A DNA stretch of 64,000 nucleotides from Populus alba. Lineage: Eukaryota; Streptophyta; Magnoliopsida; Malpighiales; Salicaceae. The position numbers were made by a program, and so were the translations under genes. Below are positions 25,437 to 37,900 of the stretch, in pieces. The notes below the pieces were generated by a model that worked only from the letters and a program-made list of their open reading frames with translations, searched no databases and was not told the DNA's origin. Each line of letters begins with the position of its first letter. The stretch's first letter is position 1. The stretch lies in the NCBI RefSeq assembly GCF_005239225.2, contig NC_133293.1, positions 18,816,333 to 18,880,332 on the forward strand, given 5' to 3'.

Positions 25437-28171
25437 TTAAAAGGGCAGCAGGTAGCGAAACTCTGATTCATAAGGCTGAACTTCTACCATCTTTGTCAAC
25501 GGAAATTTTGATTCTCCATTTAGGCACTCCATCATAAGTCTTTTCAGTGATCCAGAGCGTGGCAATTGGCTATAAATCCATTCTAGTAATGATTCCATGT
25601 CATCTGCAAAATCTCGCATGTGCCACTGCAAAAGCTTAGGCACCACAATCTTCCTCTTGCATGTAACTCCCACTGAAGCTTCCAGATACTCCACCTTTGC
25701 TCTTCCCAATTCATTCACCACTTCTTCTGGGGTATAGATCCTCAGCTGAATATCAGATCCCATTTTGTTAAAAAAAAACTTACAGGTCTACACTCGTGGC
25801 CCGAAGTAGATGGATTTTAGAGATCAAGTGTTAAAAGCATTATGCACTTACTGCGGGCGAGGACCAACTTCCTCGGCAAAGAGCGAATGTCACATTTGGT
25901 TCTGGATACCCCAGACCATAAGCATGCCGTAATAGCATTTCCTTCTCATCCGCATGGCCCTTGTAAGCGAAAACATAACCTTATCAACTATTATATAAAG
26001 CGAAGGCAGGAGATGAGTGTGCATCATGGCCGGAAATCGGATGTGATATCCATTCCGTTGCTGTTGACCTTGAAATGGAAAATCTAAGCCTTGCGGTTTT
26101 AGCTTTCTTTAGGGTGTTGTGAGTGTACTATATACTCAGATGAGAACATTGAAGTTTATAGGATCTTTAGCAATTAAAAAAAAGAAGAAGATGGATTGGA
26201 GGAGGCATGCAATTTTGAAAATTCTGAAACGTGGCAGGGAACCATCAATCTATGTCCATGCACAGAATGAATAATTAGATAACTATGAACTTACGTGGTT
26301 TGGTTCACATGGATGCCGGAGAATAAAGTGTTCAATGGCTAAAGCATTCAGCACTATCCCACCCACATTCACTGCAGCCTGGATTAGCATAGTCCCATTA
26401 ATTTACTAATGGTTACCGTAACTGGGAAAAAGAAAAAAAAAGAAGCAGGTGGTCATAGTTGAGCACAATGCCATGTCAATGTTTGTGTAGCCGAATATTG
26501 GGCAATTCAGGCTTGATTTTTTAATCCATGGTTTGTCTACGAATTGACATACCTTGTTCATAGTTGCCAGCAGATTCTCCTGTGACGAAGGTAGCCCATG
26601 TTCTAGAAATCCCTGAAATTTTATGACAAGCAGAATCTCATTAAATATTTGACAGACATTCCTCTCATTTGCTAGATGAAACTTGAGATTTCTTACAGTA
26701 CATGCATTATGCAGGCGTTGTAGATATTGATCCAAAATGCTAGCTTCTGCTTGTAGGTCAAGAATGTCAAGTCAACGTTACATAGTCTACGGATTAAAAC
26801 CCTGGAAGAGGAACAGAAATAGAACATGTGAGGAACTCTGAAATTTGAATTATCGGTGTCTAAAAAATCATCATGCCCTGAGAAAATCAGTAAGCACCTC
26901 AATTTTCCGGCCATTGGTAAACACTCTGATAAACGACGAACATCTAACGAGTTTCTTTCTACCTGAATGAAGTTCTTGTAAGGCCCAATGTCCCTGACAG
27001 TGCTATCTAAATCTGGCATAATGCGGTAAGGGTCGAGGTTTGATTCATTGTGGTTGAAAGGAAAGATAGATGCTTTATAGTTGAACAAGGTCTTTGGGCC
27101 CTTTGAATTCATGCAGGATAGGCTAAGTTTTGGAACAATAGCTAATTCTTCTGTATCTTGTGGTGGTGCCTGGTGTAGCTCAAGGAATATTCCTATTAGG
27201 CTTTTGACAAGTTCTTCTGACAGTTCATTTGGATTCTCATTACAAATTTCTTTGCAGATATGGTGTTCATTTTGTATTCTTCCTGTATGCCTCCTTGGTT
27301 TCTCATTTTCTGTGCAGTACAAGAACAGAGGAGACAATAAAAAAGTGGATTTTCCTTGTATTTTTTTTTCCCTTCGTATACTTTTTGACAAAACTTAGAA
27401 AGTAAAAAGACTCAACAACTTGAGCCAGGCTCAAGGAATGTTCATGCAAGCTTACTAGTGGAACTTGTAGACAACATGCTTAACATTTCTGCTGCAGAAC
27501 CTACAGAGGGTCTTCTGAATTTCATTTTCTCTTTTTTGTATTCGTCATAATGTTGTGATCTGGATAGCTGATTGAAATCGTCTTCGAGCACTGATCGATT
27601 TTCCAGTCCGCTTGGTGGTAATTGATTTTGTTGCTTCATTTTCTTTAGCTGTTGCGGCTGCCTTTTCCATTCCTTGTTCTGCTTCCTCTCCTGATACAAG
27701 TTGAGTTTCAGCTCATCAACTTTTCTTTCAAGCCATACGATCTCCTCCTCCACCATTGCCAGTTCTGCAAGGAGGCTCTGAACCTGCACACGCACCAATC
27801 CTCTTTATGACATCAATTCTATAGAAAGAGTAATAGCAATGTCCACTTAATTGCTCTTACTTGGGGTGGTATCAGCGTGGCAAGACATGGATGTGACGAC
27901 ACTGAACCATGGAGCGCACACTGCAGAACCTTGTTTATTGCCTGTTCCTCGTCTAATTCTGCTTGCAATTTCTCGACCTGCAACGTTTACAAGCCAAAGC
28001 CACCATTAGTAATCCTTTAATGACAATTTTTTGGCTTCTACTCCTATATGCTACACAGAACAAAAGGCTAGGTGGAGAAATGATCGAAATAAATTTCTTC
28101 ACCTCCTCCTCGAGATCGACTCTTTTCTGTTTCTCATCACTCTGTTGCCCAAGGTAGTCTTCAAATTTCAT
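25437..28171 (-). CDS. Ternary complex factor MIP1-type leucine-zipper / DUF547 protein, 528 aa
   Basis: Nine exons on the minus strand: 28171-28103, 27977-27861, 27783-27456, 27309-26898, 26801-26702, 26612-26553, 26378-26295, 25959-25852 and 25745-25437. They total 1587 bases, all GT-AG and in phase. The start at 28171 gives MKFEDYLGQQ. Residues about 10-100 are a heptad-rich MIP1 leucine zipper (VEKLQAELDEEQAINKVLQ, LLAELAMVEEEIVWLERKV). A low-complexity Lys/Gln linker follows. DUF547 spans about 318-455 (KLAFWINIYNACIMH, AVNVGGIVLNALAIEHFILR). The C-terminus (PYESEFRYLLPF) is typical of the plant family. The family is named after a MADS-box-interacting protein; its biochemical activity is not established. 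A short leader intron (about 28279-28208) is likely. The convergent neighbour AP-3 beta ends 825 bases away. Confidence 0.92.
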
Positions 28172-28479
28172 TGTTCTTGCAAGGCCAAAAAATGAAGAGA
28201 AGTCTACAATCTAAGAACAGTGGCAAAGGAAGTTACAAGAAGAGGGTGCCTATTAAAACAGAGAGATAGAAGGTTCACCTGGACAGTCGGACAGTCGTGG
28301 GTGCCATTAAGGAAGTTGGAAGATATCAAACGTTGAAGTGGAAGTGAAAAAATGGGGGGATGGAGGATGGCAAAAAGGGATAGTGAGAATCTGCGGTGGA
28401 AGAATCTTTAGCTGTGATTGGTGGCGGTGGTAGCAGTCGTGGTTGTTAATGTTATTAGTGAAATGCATGACCATCCCAT

Positions 28480-29390
28480 GATCCTAACACCATTCATACA
28501 GGTCATCCATTAATTTCGACCAATTTGTAAGTGCTGTAGTGGCAGACGTGAAACCCATGAACAATTCGAAGCACTTTTTCGAAAAGTTTCTTTTTCCCTT
28601 CCATTTTCCTGCCTTGTAAATTACTGTAAGTAATTACTAATTGCTGTAATGATTTATTTTAATGAGAATAAAACGAATTGCACAAATAAATAAATAAATA
28701 AATAAACAGAGAGAGAAGACAAAGAGCGAGCGACTTTATCTAACAAGACAGTGACTGATAATGATGGGAATTTTATTTCATTTCAGGGAACTCAACAATT
28801 CCTAAGAAGAATCTAAAGTTTTCCTAGCGAGTGATCAAGAGTATAATAACTTTTGTTTGTAGATCTATTTCAAAATTATATTTCATTTTAAAAATATCAA
28901 ATTCAATAATTTTTTAGTGTTTTTTTATGATTGTAATTAAGTGGATATCAAATATAAAAAATCTTAAATACAATTTTTTTATTTTTTGTGTATGAGCATA
29001 TAATTAAGTATGAGATTCCATGCCGATAAATTTGCAGTTCAATTAACACCTCGTGTTCTCTTCTTCTGATAAGTCTCTTGTTAAAGCTTCTCTTTGATAA
29101 CCAAAATAAATAAATACAGTAAAATAAAATAAGCGATTCCATACAAATTCAAGTAGCAGAAAATATCAACAACGACAAAAATCTTAAAAAGAAAAGAGAA
29201 AAACGGGAAACTTCCAAAGAAACACTACAATGCCATGCAGCCTTGAGCTGGAGAGACTCTCATGTGCAGTATACGAGGAACAAGATTACTGAGTTCCCGG
29301 TTTAGGGTTGCAAAGGCTTCCAAAAAAAAAAAAACAAATCATAGAAGCTAGTGCTAGCTTAGGAAGTTCATCTCAAACAGATTAGCAAGA
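28480..29390. other. Spacer between the DUF547 and first C2 genes
   Basis: AT-rich. It includes an (AAAT)n run at about 28682-28706 beside a short GA run. The part below 29390 probably holds the 3' end of the C2 transcript. No exon-like block was seen. Confidence 0.6.
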
Positions 29391-29393
29391 GAC

Positions 29394-32015
29394 CTAAAAA
29401 CTGCTTTGGTTCCATCCGCCGTACTGTTCCCCGTCATAATCCTTTTCCTCCTACAGAATACAACAATCAACCACAGCATTAATCAACCAAGATAAACAAT
29501 GGCAGGCAGCATTGCATAATGTACTTCTGTTATTCAATTTTTAACACTGATTTGATTTGATTTTGATTTTGTCTAGACTTATAGCCAACAATGCTCATTG
29601 ATTGTTGCTTCATGCATCGCTTGGGCTAGCTAAACTTTATGGTGCTTATAAGATCTAAAGGAGTATCATTTTCCCCCTTTTATGAATCATTTTCTGGGGC
29701 ATCATCATCTGTTAGCTACCATAAACCACTATAGAATTCTAGAAAATCCGTTAGTCAAGGTGGAAACGGGCTTAGAAACATTGATGCTAGCATTCGATGA
29801 GACAAAAACGTTTCAGTCTCCTGCTAATTAAGAGAAGTGAGAAACCAAGAAAAAGAAAACACCGTGCACTTATGCAGGAATAATATATATATATATACCT
29901 TGAGGGTAAAAGTGACACCGACTTGAATCTCTCCAGTATATGATTGCGTAGCACTAACCACCCTATACTTGCAGGGATGTAGCTCAGCAGATCCATTTTC
30001 CACGCCTGATGTCAACAAATCCTTCACATAGATCCTACATGAACAAAAAATGGAGAAATAAACATAACAATATGCCTAAAATACCTTCATTTATCAATAT
30101 TACTGGATTTATCTGTGAATAAAAATAGTAACTCTGTTCGGATTCTTCTATTAATTCATTTTTCTTGTAGACACTTTCTCATCCCCGGTACATCAATCAA
30201 AAGTCTGCCCCTACAGCATAAATTGCATAATAATACTTAAGAAGCAACCCTGAGGCTTTTCATTTGTCGAATTTAGTGACCTGGCTCCTATGACACCTTC
30301 CTCCTTTTTGTTCAAAGCAAGCTTTATATGCATGATTTCTAACGGTAGATCAAGTGCATAAAACGACCCGAAATGTATTGCCTCAGTAATTAGCTTTATA
30401 TGTGGGGGGAGATTTTTGAAACTCAGAATTGTAATCGGTAAGCTAATTCTAATTACTAATATGTCTTACGTGGCTTCACCAATGAAGTCGTCGGCAGAGA
30501 AGGTGTCTTTGTCCATGATTTTAAGACTGAGCTTATATTCGCCAGCTTGTCCTGGATACTCTACCTTGAATGTGAGCCTCTCATTCCAAACTGGATGACC
30601 ACCTTGACCTGGACCGTTGATATGTTCACAGAGCAAAAGTTAATTTAAACAAAAACCCGGTTGTAAATATGGTGCGTACAATTAAATTCTAGCCTTACCT
30701 CTTTCTATCTGTATGATTGTTTAAGATTCTTGATTGCGTTTCCTTTGAGCAATCATTGAAATAAATAAAGGTGAACTTAGAATATGATTGCACATGAATG
30801 AGTGAAAAACTATGGTAAAGTTAACATCGCATCGCTTTTGCTTGCAATGCTAAAAATGCAGGCATTGTTGCTGTTCGAATATAATAGTTGCATATAATGC
30901 CTGGATTCATTCATGTACTAGTTGCTGCAATTATGTAGCATTTTCCTTCTGTTATATACTTTTAAAGGTAATAAAGAACTGCATATCCCATAGGCTACAG
31001 ATATTGACTGGCTTAAACTCCATGGTTGGGACAATGCCTGCATTGATCAGTGACCAACTAAGTTTTGTGATTTGGAATTGGTCCAAGGAAGGATTATTGG
31101 TTGTTTTGACTTTTGAATCTGATAAGTGTATATATGTATATATAATAGAGTAAGATAATTATTAAATATCAGTTTGCGTAAGCAAAGCACCAATTACCTC
31201 TAGCTACACTGCTCTTGCGCTCTTGGCTTTTGTATTGCACGATAACATATAGATCCATATCACCTGCCATCATATCAAATATACAGAAATTAGAATCTTC
31301 AGTTCACAAGCATTCAGAACTTTAAAAAAGGAAAGACTTTAGTTGTCAATGTATTTCATTTTCCAGTGAGAGGATTCATCCCTGCACAGGTCTCTGCCTT
31401 TGGCATAAGTATGTGTGTTTAATGGTCAGATTACAGAGTGGGCGTTGATCCTCCCCTCCCGGTAACTGGATTGTATCTATGTCCCTACACAAGTCTACCA
31501 AAGACAGGCGATGGCTATTTTCACATTATTTCACTAATATATGTTTAATTGTTCATGATATACGGTTATGAATGGCAATTGTTCATCATTTCACTGCTAT
31601 GGTCTGCTCTTCCATGTTGCAGCCCATTTGATAAAATCACAAAACCACCTTTATCTGAATTGGAGTTGAAACTAGACATAAAAATGGCAATTCAATGAAA
31701 GAAATGAGATTTCTGGCCAAAAATAGAAAAGAAAAAAAACCCCAAGAAAGTAGGATGAAGAACGAGAAAAAACCAGATGGAGCCAAATATCACGACACGC
31801 ATTTCGGTAACCAGAACAGCAAGCACCAAGAAAGGGACGATGACAGGATCAAAAACACAGAAAAAAAAAACATGATATTTGACATAACTTGGAACTCTAA
31901 ATAAAAGAAACAAATAGACAAAGAAACACAAAAACATGGAGATTGTACCTAGGAAATCAGTATCTCCAAGGCCTTTTGCATTCACCAGAAGCACTTCCAA
32001 TATCCCACTAGCCAT
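29394..32015 (-). CDS. Single C2-domain protein, elicitor-responsive protein 3-like, copy A, 154 aa
   Basis: Five exons on the minus strand: 32015-31949, 31263-31198, 30608-30470, 30034-29899 and 29450-29394 (67, 66, 139, 136 and 57 bases). All are GT-AG and in phase. The start is MASGILEVLLVNAKGL. One C2 domain covers nearly the whole protein. Candidate Ca2+-binding aspartates are D20 and D26 in loop 1 and D77, D79 and D85 in loop 3 (IMDKDTFSADDFIGEA), so Ca2+-dependent phospholipid binding is likely. The tail is acidic and ends GGWNQSSF. The family includes rice ERG1/ERG3 and cucurbit 16-kDa phloem proteins, linked to elicitor response and phloem transport. The next copy upstream has identical exon sizes. 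Confidence 0.93.
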
Positions 32016-32119
32016 CTCTCTGTTTCTCTCTCAGGCTTTGAGGTAGGATAATTCTATAAGACTCCGATTCAAGGGTCTTTGGTGATGACTTGGTTTAAGC
32101 CTGGTATTTATCGAAAAAG

Positions 32120-32215
32120 AGTCCATCATGGACAAATATATAGCACTTGATGATACAATGACGGACTTTGAAGATTCAAGAATGACCAACCATTGCCTGT
32201 CTTCGGTCAAATCAT
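32120..32215 (-). promoter_or_regulatory. Core promoter of C2 copy A: TATA box and W-box-like element
   Basis: On the minus strand, a TATA-like CTATATATTTG lies at about 32135-32144, some 125 bases before the ATG. TTTGACCG, which contains the TTGACC W-box core bound by WRKY factors, lies at 32204-32211, 189 bases before the ATG. Both elements sit at almost the same distances in copy B, which supports function. Confidence 0.55.
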
Positions 32216-32324
32216 TTCATTCTTCTTTTTTTTTTTTCTTTTCCAAATGATGAGAGCTAGTTTTTGTTTTTTATTTGAAAAAAGATATTCTTCTATGTTA
32301 ACTGAAATTTAGTTTTTTTTAGCT

Positions 32325-32520
32325 TCTATTTTTACATGTTTTTAAAGGTGTTTTTTATTTAAAAATAATAATTTAAAAAAAAAAAACATTAAAATGATCC
32401 TATGAGTTTTTTTATATTAATATATCAAAACTATTAAAAATTATTAAAAAATATTAATTTAATATTTTTTCAAGTCAAATATATTTTAAAAAATTATCTT
32501 TTAATTGGAGTAACAAACAC
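32325..32520. repeat. Degenerate family A repeat upstream of C2 copy A
   Basis: Reads 'acatgtttttaaaggtg', A/T blocks, 'tatattaatatatcaaaac', and ends 'ggagtaacaaacacccctt', resembling the CAAACACCCC end at 11860. It lies about 110-300 bases upstream of the conserved promoter block. Confidence 0.5.
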
Positions 32521-34195
32521 CCCTTATCACCAGACTTTAAGTATTCAGATGAACGATTATTGAAAGCTACAAGATACAAAAAGACTTATGTCAAGTGGCG
32601 GGTGTGGGGGTGCCGTTACCGCTAAAATGATGAAACCTATTAAATAATATTCATACGTAGTTAGAAGATAATCCTTTCTTTCTTTCTCTTCTAGTTTTTC
32701 ATGGGCCACCAGTCCAATTCATAGATCTAGTTGCTCATTTATATTAAACTGTTTTATATCGAAGGACGTGGATATAATAATGGCTTAATTAATTAACTAT
32801 CAAAGCAAGTTTGCATTTGATATAGACATTTTTTACCTCTTACAAATTTCTGCAACGATTTCTATGATTATTTTGAATGGTTATACTAATTAAAACCAGT
32901 TATGAACACCGATAATCCGCAGGAAATTGGATGGCGCCGTCCGATTATATGCTATGGCTGCATGCTTTCTAATTTGACTATAACCGCATGTTTCCTTTGA
33001 CTTCCATATAAAAACCACCCTCTCTCGAAAAAAGGCCAAAAAAAAAAGAAGAAAAGGGAATGTTCTAACTTCTACGAAGGTTCTTCGGGATGGCTGCCTT
33101 GAAAGGTGTGGGAGAGGCCGACTGTTTCTGGAAGCGCCTTTTGGAAATTGCTTGATTCGAGCCTAAACTTCGTTTTGAAAGTTTTTCACGTCAACGCGTC
33201 ATTAATGGCTGCTGCCATTTTTCTTTTTATTTTCATTTTCGTCATTGCATCATCAATTTAATAGCGCGTGTTGGATGGATTTTTTTAATTTGGTCACAAG
33301 AATTTGATGGGATGAATTCTCTAAATTACTAGCTTGAGATCGAAAAAAATAATTGGGAATCCTGTTTATAATTAGAGAAATAGATGCATGATTCAAGTTT
33401 CCAAATGTAATGTTATGTTTCTGTATAGTTATTTTTTTTCTTCCAGGGTTTTAAATAACCATAACTTAGATCAAATGTATTTTAATTTTCGGTAACTGAA
33501 CAATGTAATAGAAATGTTTTACTTAATTTTTTTTTATATAGCAAAAAGTATCAAGTCATTTTAGCAATTAGCAATCACTACTTTATTTATTGTGCTATTG
33601 TTGCTGCGGGATGAAAAAAAAATGTAAAAATATATATTTAGAATATGAAAAGCTTTTTAATGTTGTTATAACAGTTTAATTAACCTTAAAAATTCTTAAC
33701 ACAACTTTTTTTTTTATCTAAGTTTTAAATTAAATAATGTATAAATTACACCATATGATTTTGTTGATTAGTCAAGTTCAAGTAAAACAAGACATCTTGT
33801 CAAATTAATCCTAATAAATATATCAAACTTGCAACCCAGAATATTAACTCTAATAGATCAAATTAATTATTTTATTTTATTATATAATAAAAAATATAAA
33901 AATTGATTTATCAGTATCTCAATAATAAAGTCTAAAATTAAATAACCCCTCATTTTAGAATTAAAAAATATAAAAATAAAATAAAAAACCAATAAAATAA
34001 CTCAAATGAGCTGTTACAACAAATCTCATGTGCGTGACTTTAAGGGAGGCTCACAAGCTTTTTAGTTGTTTTATTAATTCTTTTTATATTGTCCCGTCTA
34101 AAACTTAAAAGTGCTCGTTATTAATTTGACAAACCTCAGGAAGTTGGCCACGTACAAAGAGGACACGATCTCAGGTCTTTACCTCCTCTCTCTAA

Positions 34196-34325
34196 TTTTT
34201 TTAGATGGTTTTGATGTATTAATATAAAAAAAAAAAATTATTATTTTAATATATTTTCATATAAAAAATATTTTAAAACATTATTATTATTACAATAACA
34301 AACATGATCTAAGTGATGGGATAGA
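34196..34325. repeat. Degenerate family A repeat
   Basis: Contains 'ggttttgatgtattaatat', A/T blocks and 'attattacaataacaaacatg'. It is short and strongly diverged. Confidence 0.35.
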
Positions 34326-34875
34326 TAATAACATCTAACAATTCTTTAAAAAAAAAAAAGCTTTTAAATTTTTAAAATTCTGACTTACTTTCCAAAGGTC
34401 TTAATTGCCCTCTATTATTGTTGGAAAGATGATTGCAAACATGTATTTTTGTCAATTTCCCCCATCTATCTTCTAAAACAACGAAATTGTTTACATAATA
34501 TCAAGCTAAAAGAATAACTAATAATATACTATTAGTTATTTTATATGTTTCAATTTTTTTTTTTAAAACAAAAATAGAATAGATAATAAATCCATAACAC
34601 ACCAAAAATAATAAAAATATCTTCATATAAAATTCATTGATATTATTTATATATCACTAACTATTTCCCTATCACTATAAAATTACCACAGCTCCATCCA
34701 AATTACTAATACTTTTTTCTTTGATTTGAAAATATACATCCTTTCAAATCAATATGGACTACCGCCTCCGAATCCGTTTGGCTCCCCTATATGTGACCAT
34801 CCCGAGGTCATTAAGATAGAAAAAAACGTTAAGAGTCTCAGAGATAAAATGCACAAGTCTTTTTTAAAAAAAAAT

Positions 34876-35046
34876 ATTCCGTGTTGATAAAAATACATGT
34901 GCAATGATAACACTTACAAGGAAAAAATAATCTTGTCCAATCCGAGATAACAAATAAAAAATTCCGTGTTGATAAAAACACATGTGCAATGATTACACAT
35001 ACAAGGAAAAAATAATCTTGTCCAATCCGAGATAACAAATAAAAAA
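34876..35046. repeat. Two near-identical tandem 85-base units
   Basis: Units begin at 34876 and 34961 with 'attccgtgttgataaaa' and end with 'ccgagataacaaataaaaa'. Only a few bases differ, so the duplication is recent. It sits about 65 bases past the stop codon of C2 copy B, in or near its 3' UTR. Confidence 0.92.
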
Positions 35047-35111
35047 TTTACAAATCACAAAGTGTTGCAAAGCATGGGGATTCATTTATGAACAGTGGCA
35101 ATAAAATCGAA

Positions 35112-35243
35112 CTAAACGGAGCTTTGCTTCCATCCACCATAATCTTCTCCAGCATCTTCCTCTTCTGCCTGCAGAGAATCCAACAAAACAAGGTGCATTA
35201 TTTTTATTTTTATTTTATTCAAGTTTTAGTACTGTCCAATTGA

Positions 35244-35296
<53 letters not shown>

Positions 35297-37703
35297 ATCA
35301 TGCATCGATCATCTAATCATCAAACGTATGGATTACCTTGAGGGTAAAGGTGACGCCAACTTGAATCTCTCCACGGTAAGATTTGTCAGCATTAATCACT
35401 CTATACTTCTGAGTCTGTAGTTCAGCAGTTCCATTCTCCACTCCTAATGCCAACAAATCTTTAACGTAAATCCTGCATAAAAGAAAAGGATTGGAATAAA
35501 TCTAACAAGATTCTTTCAGAACTGATGCTGTTAATGGATTTATTTTGCTTGTGGGCTATCCCGTTTGATAAAATTTAAGAAAAAAATCGAACAAGTAATT
35601 TTTTCATGCTTCTTTTACTTGTTAGTATCAAACTCTTGGCATGGTGTCAGGCAAATTTCTCAACTAAATGAATTTAATGACAAGCATTACTTAGGTCTGG
35701 CTCCTGCTAGTTCAAGTATATTTTCCTCCATATTCTCTGTTAAAGCTATGCTTGCTATTTGCAATCAACCCAAAATGCATCGCTCCACACTAACTTGCTT
35801 TATATATATCATATAGAAATCAAAAAAATACTGAAAATGGAAATTTTAATCTATAAATTAATATACATTCGCCACACACACATATGTAACAGTGTCTTAC
35901 GTGGCTTCGCCGACAGAATCATCAGCAGAGAAGGTGTCCCTGTCCATGATTTTAAGAATGAGCTTATAGTTGCCACCTTGCCCTGGATACTCTACCTTGA
36001 ATGTAAGAGTCTCATTCCACACTGGACGCCCACCTTGACCTGCACCATTGATATGAAGCTACTTAAAGAAAGCACTTCGTCTGTAAAACAGCTGTGCATG
36101 CCTTGTACAGTTACAATCTGTCTTTACCAGGGGCTTCTCAGTTGAACAATATTCACTAAAATAAATCTGGATCAATCATGGAATTTAGAAATTGCATGCT
36201 AAGAGGTAAAGAATATTATATAGTATAATTGACATTGCAACATTGCCTTCACTTACAATGTTAATTTTAATCTATAAATTAATGTCTGTAATATTTGCTG
36301 TCAATACAAACCAAAGTATACCCTAACCAATTTATTGGCAACATGAGCTGTGAATTGTGATTTCATTAACATTGCTCACATCCTTTCCAATAAAGACATT
36401 TTAAGTACAACTATTCCTTACTACCTGTTGGCAATAATGGAGATTAATTCTTCTGTAATCCATTTACAAAGATCAATGAAGAATTGCGCATTCCTTTAGG
36501 AGACGGCTACAAATTTGACTGTCAAAATAAGACCTTATTGACGCAAGTTGCTGGGGAAATTTCTACACTGGTTGGTCACCATCTAGCACAAGGAACTTTC
36601 GTGATTTGAAATGGGTCAAATCAAGAAAATAATCCTTAATTGATTTGTTTGAGCCTAATTAATTGTTCTCAAAGTCTATCTGTCAAAGGGGTAGATAATG
36701 CTTAGAGGCTAGTGCATGCCATCAACAGAAGATAGCATATAATAAGATTAGATTAGGGTTTTTTTTTTTTTCAATTTGATTTTCTTGTGAAACTAAGATA
36801 TATTAAAATTCACATCAGTTTGAGTAAGTAAAGAACTAACCTCTTGCTACTTTGCTCTTGCGCTCTTGGCTTTTGTATTTTACCAGAACATATGGGTCCA
36901 TGTTAGCTGCCATCGTATCAAAATTAAAATCTTCGGAGCTCACATTCATATATAACCGAAAAAATAAAAAAATTTGCAATTCACTTTTAATGAATATTCA
37001 GTGTTCAAGGAAAAAAACTCAATGCTTTTCTTTTCCAAGTCATGCTAAAAGAATTGGTATATACAAAATTGAAAAGTTAATGTTTAAAAAGTGGAGTCCC
37101 TTTTTAGCCTATTCATTAACGTTTTTAATGCCAACCCATTTAGTGCATGTTTTTCGAATTATGTTTTGTTTAAAAATATTAAATTAATTTTTTTATTATT
37201 TTGATTTGCTAATATTAAAAATAAAAAATAATATTGAAGCATAATATCTTTTCAATTAAAAAACACTTTTAAAAAACGTTATGCATTATATTACTAAAAA
37301 TACACTTAATAAAATCTCAAAACCATCTAAATTAATTTGAAACGGATTTGTTGAGAGTAGATATACAAATGGCATAGAAATTTAATTATGAAAAATAGAA
37401 GAAAGAGTTTTCTTGCTAAAAAAAAAATCAAGAAAAAACAGAAATTTAATCACGATGGACGAAATGAAATCAGAAACTACTCCAGATGAATTTGGAGTGC
37501 GAACAAGATACACACTCGTAGAAGTGCAAGAACACGATAAATCAAAGATATTAGAAACAACTGATCTACTCAAGATGAATTTGGAAAAAACAAAGAAGAT
37601 ACATACTCAAAGAGCTGGAGCAGTAACATGATAAACCAAAGAAATCAGGGTTTCCAAGGCCTTTTGCCTTCACCAGCTTCACTTCCAATATTCCGACGGC
37701 CAT
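35112..37703 (-). CDS. Single C2-domain protein, elicitor-responsive protein 3-like, copy B, 154 aa
   Basis: Five exons on the minus strand: 37703-37637, 36906-36841, 36039-35901, 35472-35337 and 35168-35112. Sizes (67, 66, 139, 136 and 57 bases) equal those of copy A exactly. The start is MAVGILEVKLVKAKGL. The C2 loops keep D20, D26, D77, D79 and D85 (IMDRDTFSADDSVGEA). The tail is more acidic than in copy A (AEEEDAGEDYGGW). Differences from copy A cluster in loop 1 (GNPDFFANMD against GDTDFLGDMD) and in the tail. Both copies are intact, so they are functional tandem paralogues unless expression has been lost. Intron 3 (35473-35900) and intron 4, which carries the (AT)21 run, differ in sequence from copy A. 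Confidence 0.93.
35249..35290. repeat. (AT)21 microsatellite in intron 4 of C2 copy B
   Basis: Uninterrupted AT run of 42 bases, about 46 bases from the donor site of exon 4. Confidence 0.97.
37125..37300. repeat. Degenerate family A repeat in intron 1 of C2 copy B
   Basis: Contains 'tttagtgcatgtttttcga', 'ttttgatttgctaatatt' and 'taaaaaacgttatgcatt'. This is the family core in reverse orientation. It is absent from the equivalent intron of copy A. Confidence 0.45.
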
Positions 37704-37814
37704 CTCTTTGTTTCTCTCTGACTTGACGATTCTATAAGATTATATATTATCTCAGTGCCTTCTGCAATACTTGTATGTTCAAGCGTGGTTTATATCGAAA
37801 GAGCCCATCATGCA

Positions 37815-37900
37815 TGGACGAACATATATAGTCGATACAACGACGACGGGCTGTATTAATCAAGATTGACCGGATCATAGTGGCTGTCTTCGGTCAAATG
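37815..37900 (-). promoter_or_regulatory. Core promoter of C2 copy B: TATA box and W-box-like element
   Basis: On the minus strand, CTATATATG lies at about 37822-37831, some 125 bases before the ATG. TTTGACCG lies at 37891-37898, 188 bases before it. The shared phrase 'gctgtcttcggtcaaat' (plus strand) is nearly identical in copy A. Confidence 0.55.

Noticed and set aside
25842..26087. Plus-strand open frame antisense to the DUF547 gene
   Set aside because: It is the complement of exon 8 and flanking intron sequence of a well-supported minus-strand gene.
31692..32015. A 107-codon hydrophobic protein starting MASGILEV
   Set aside because: Only the first 22 codons are real (C2 copy A exon 1). 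The rest reads through the intron past a good donor at 31948.
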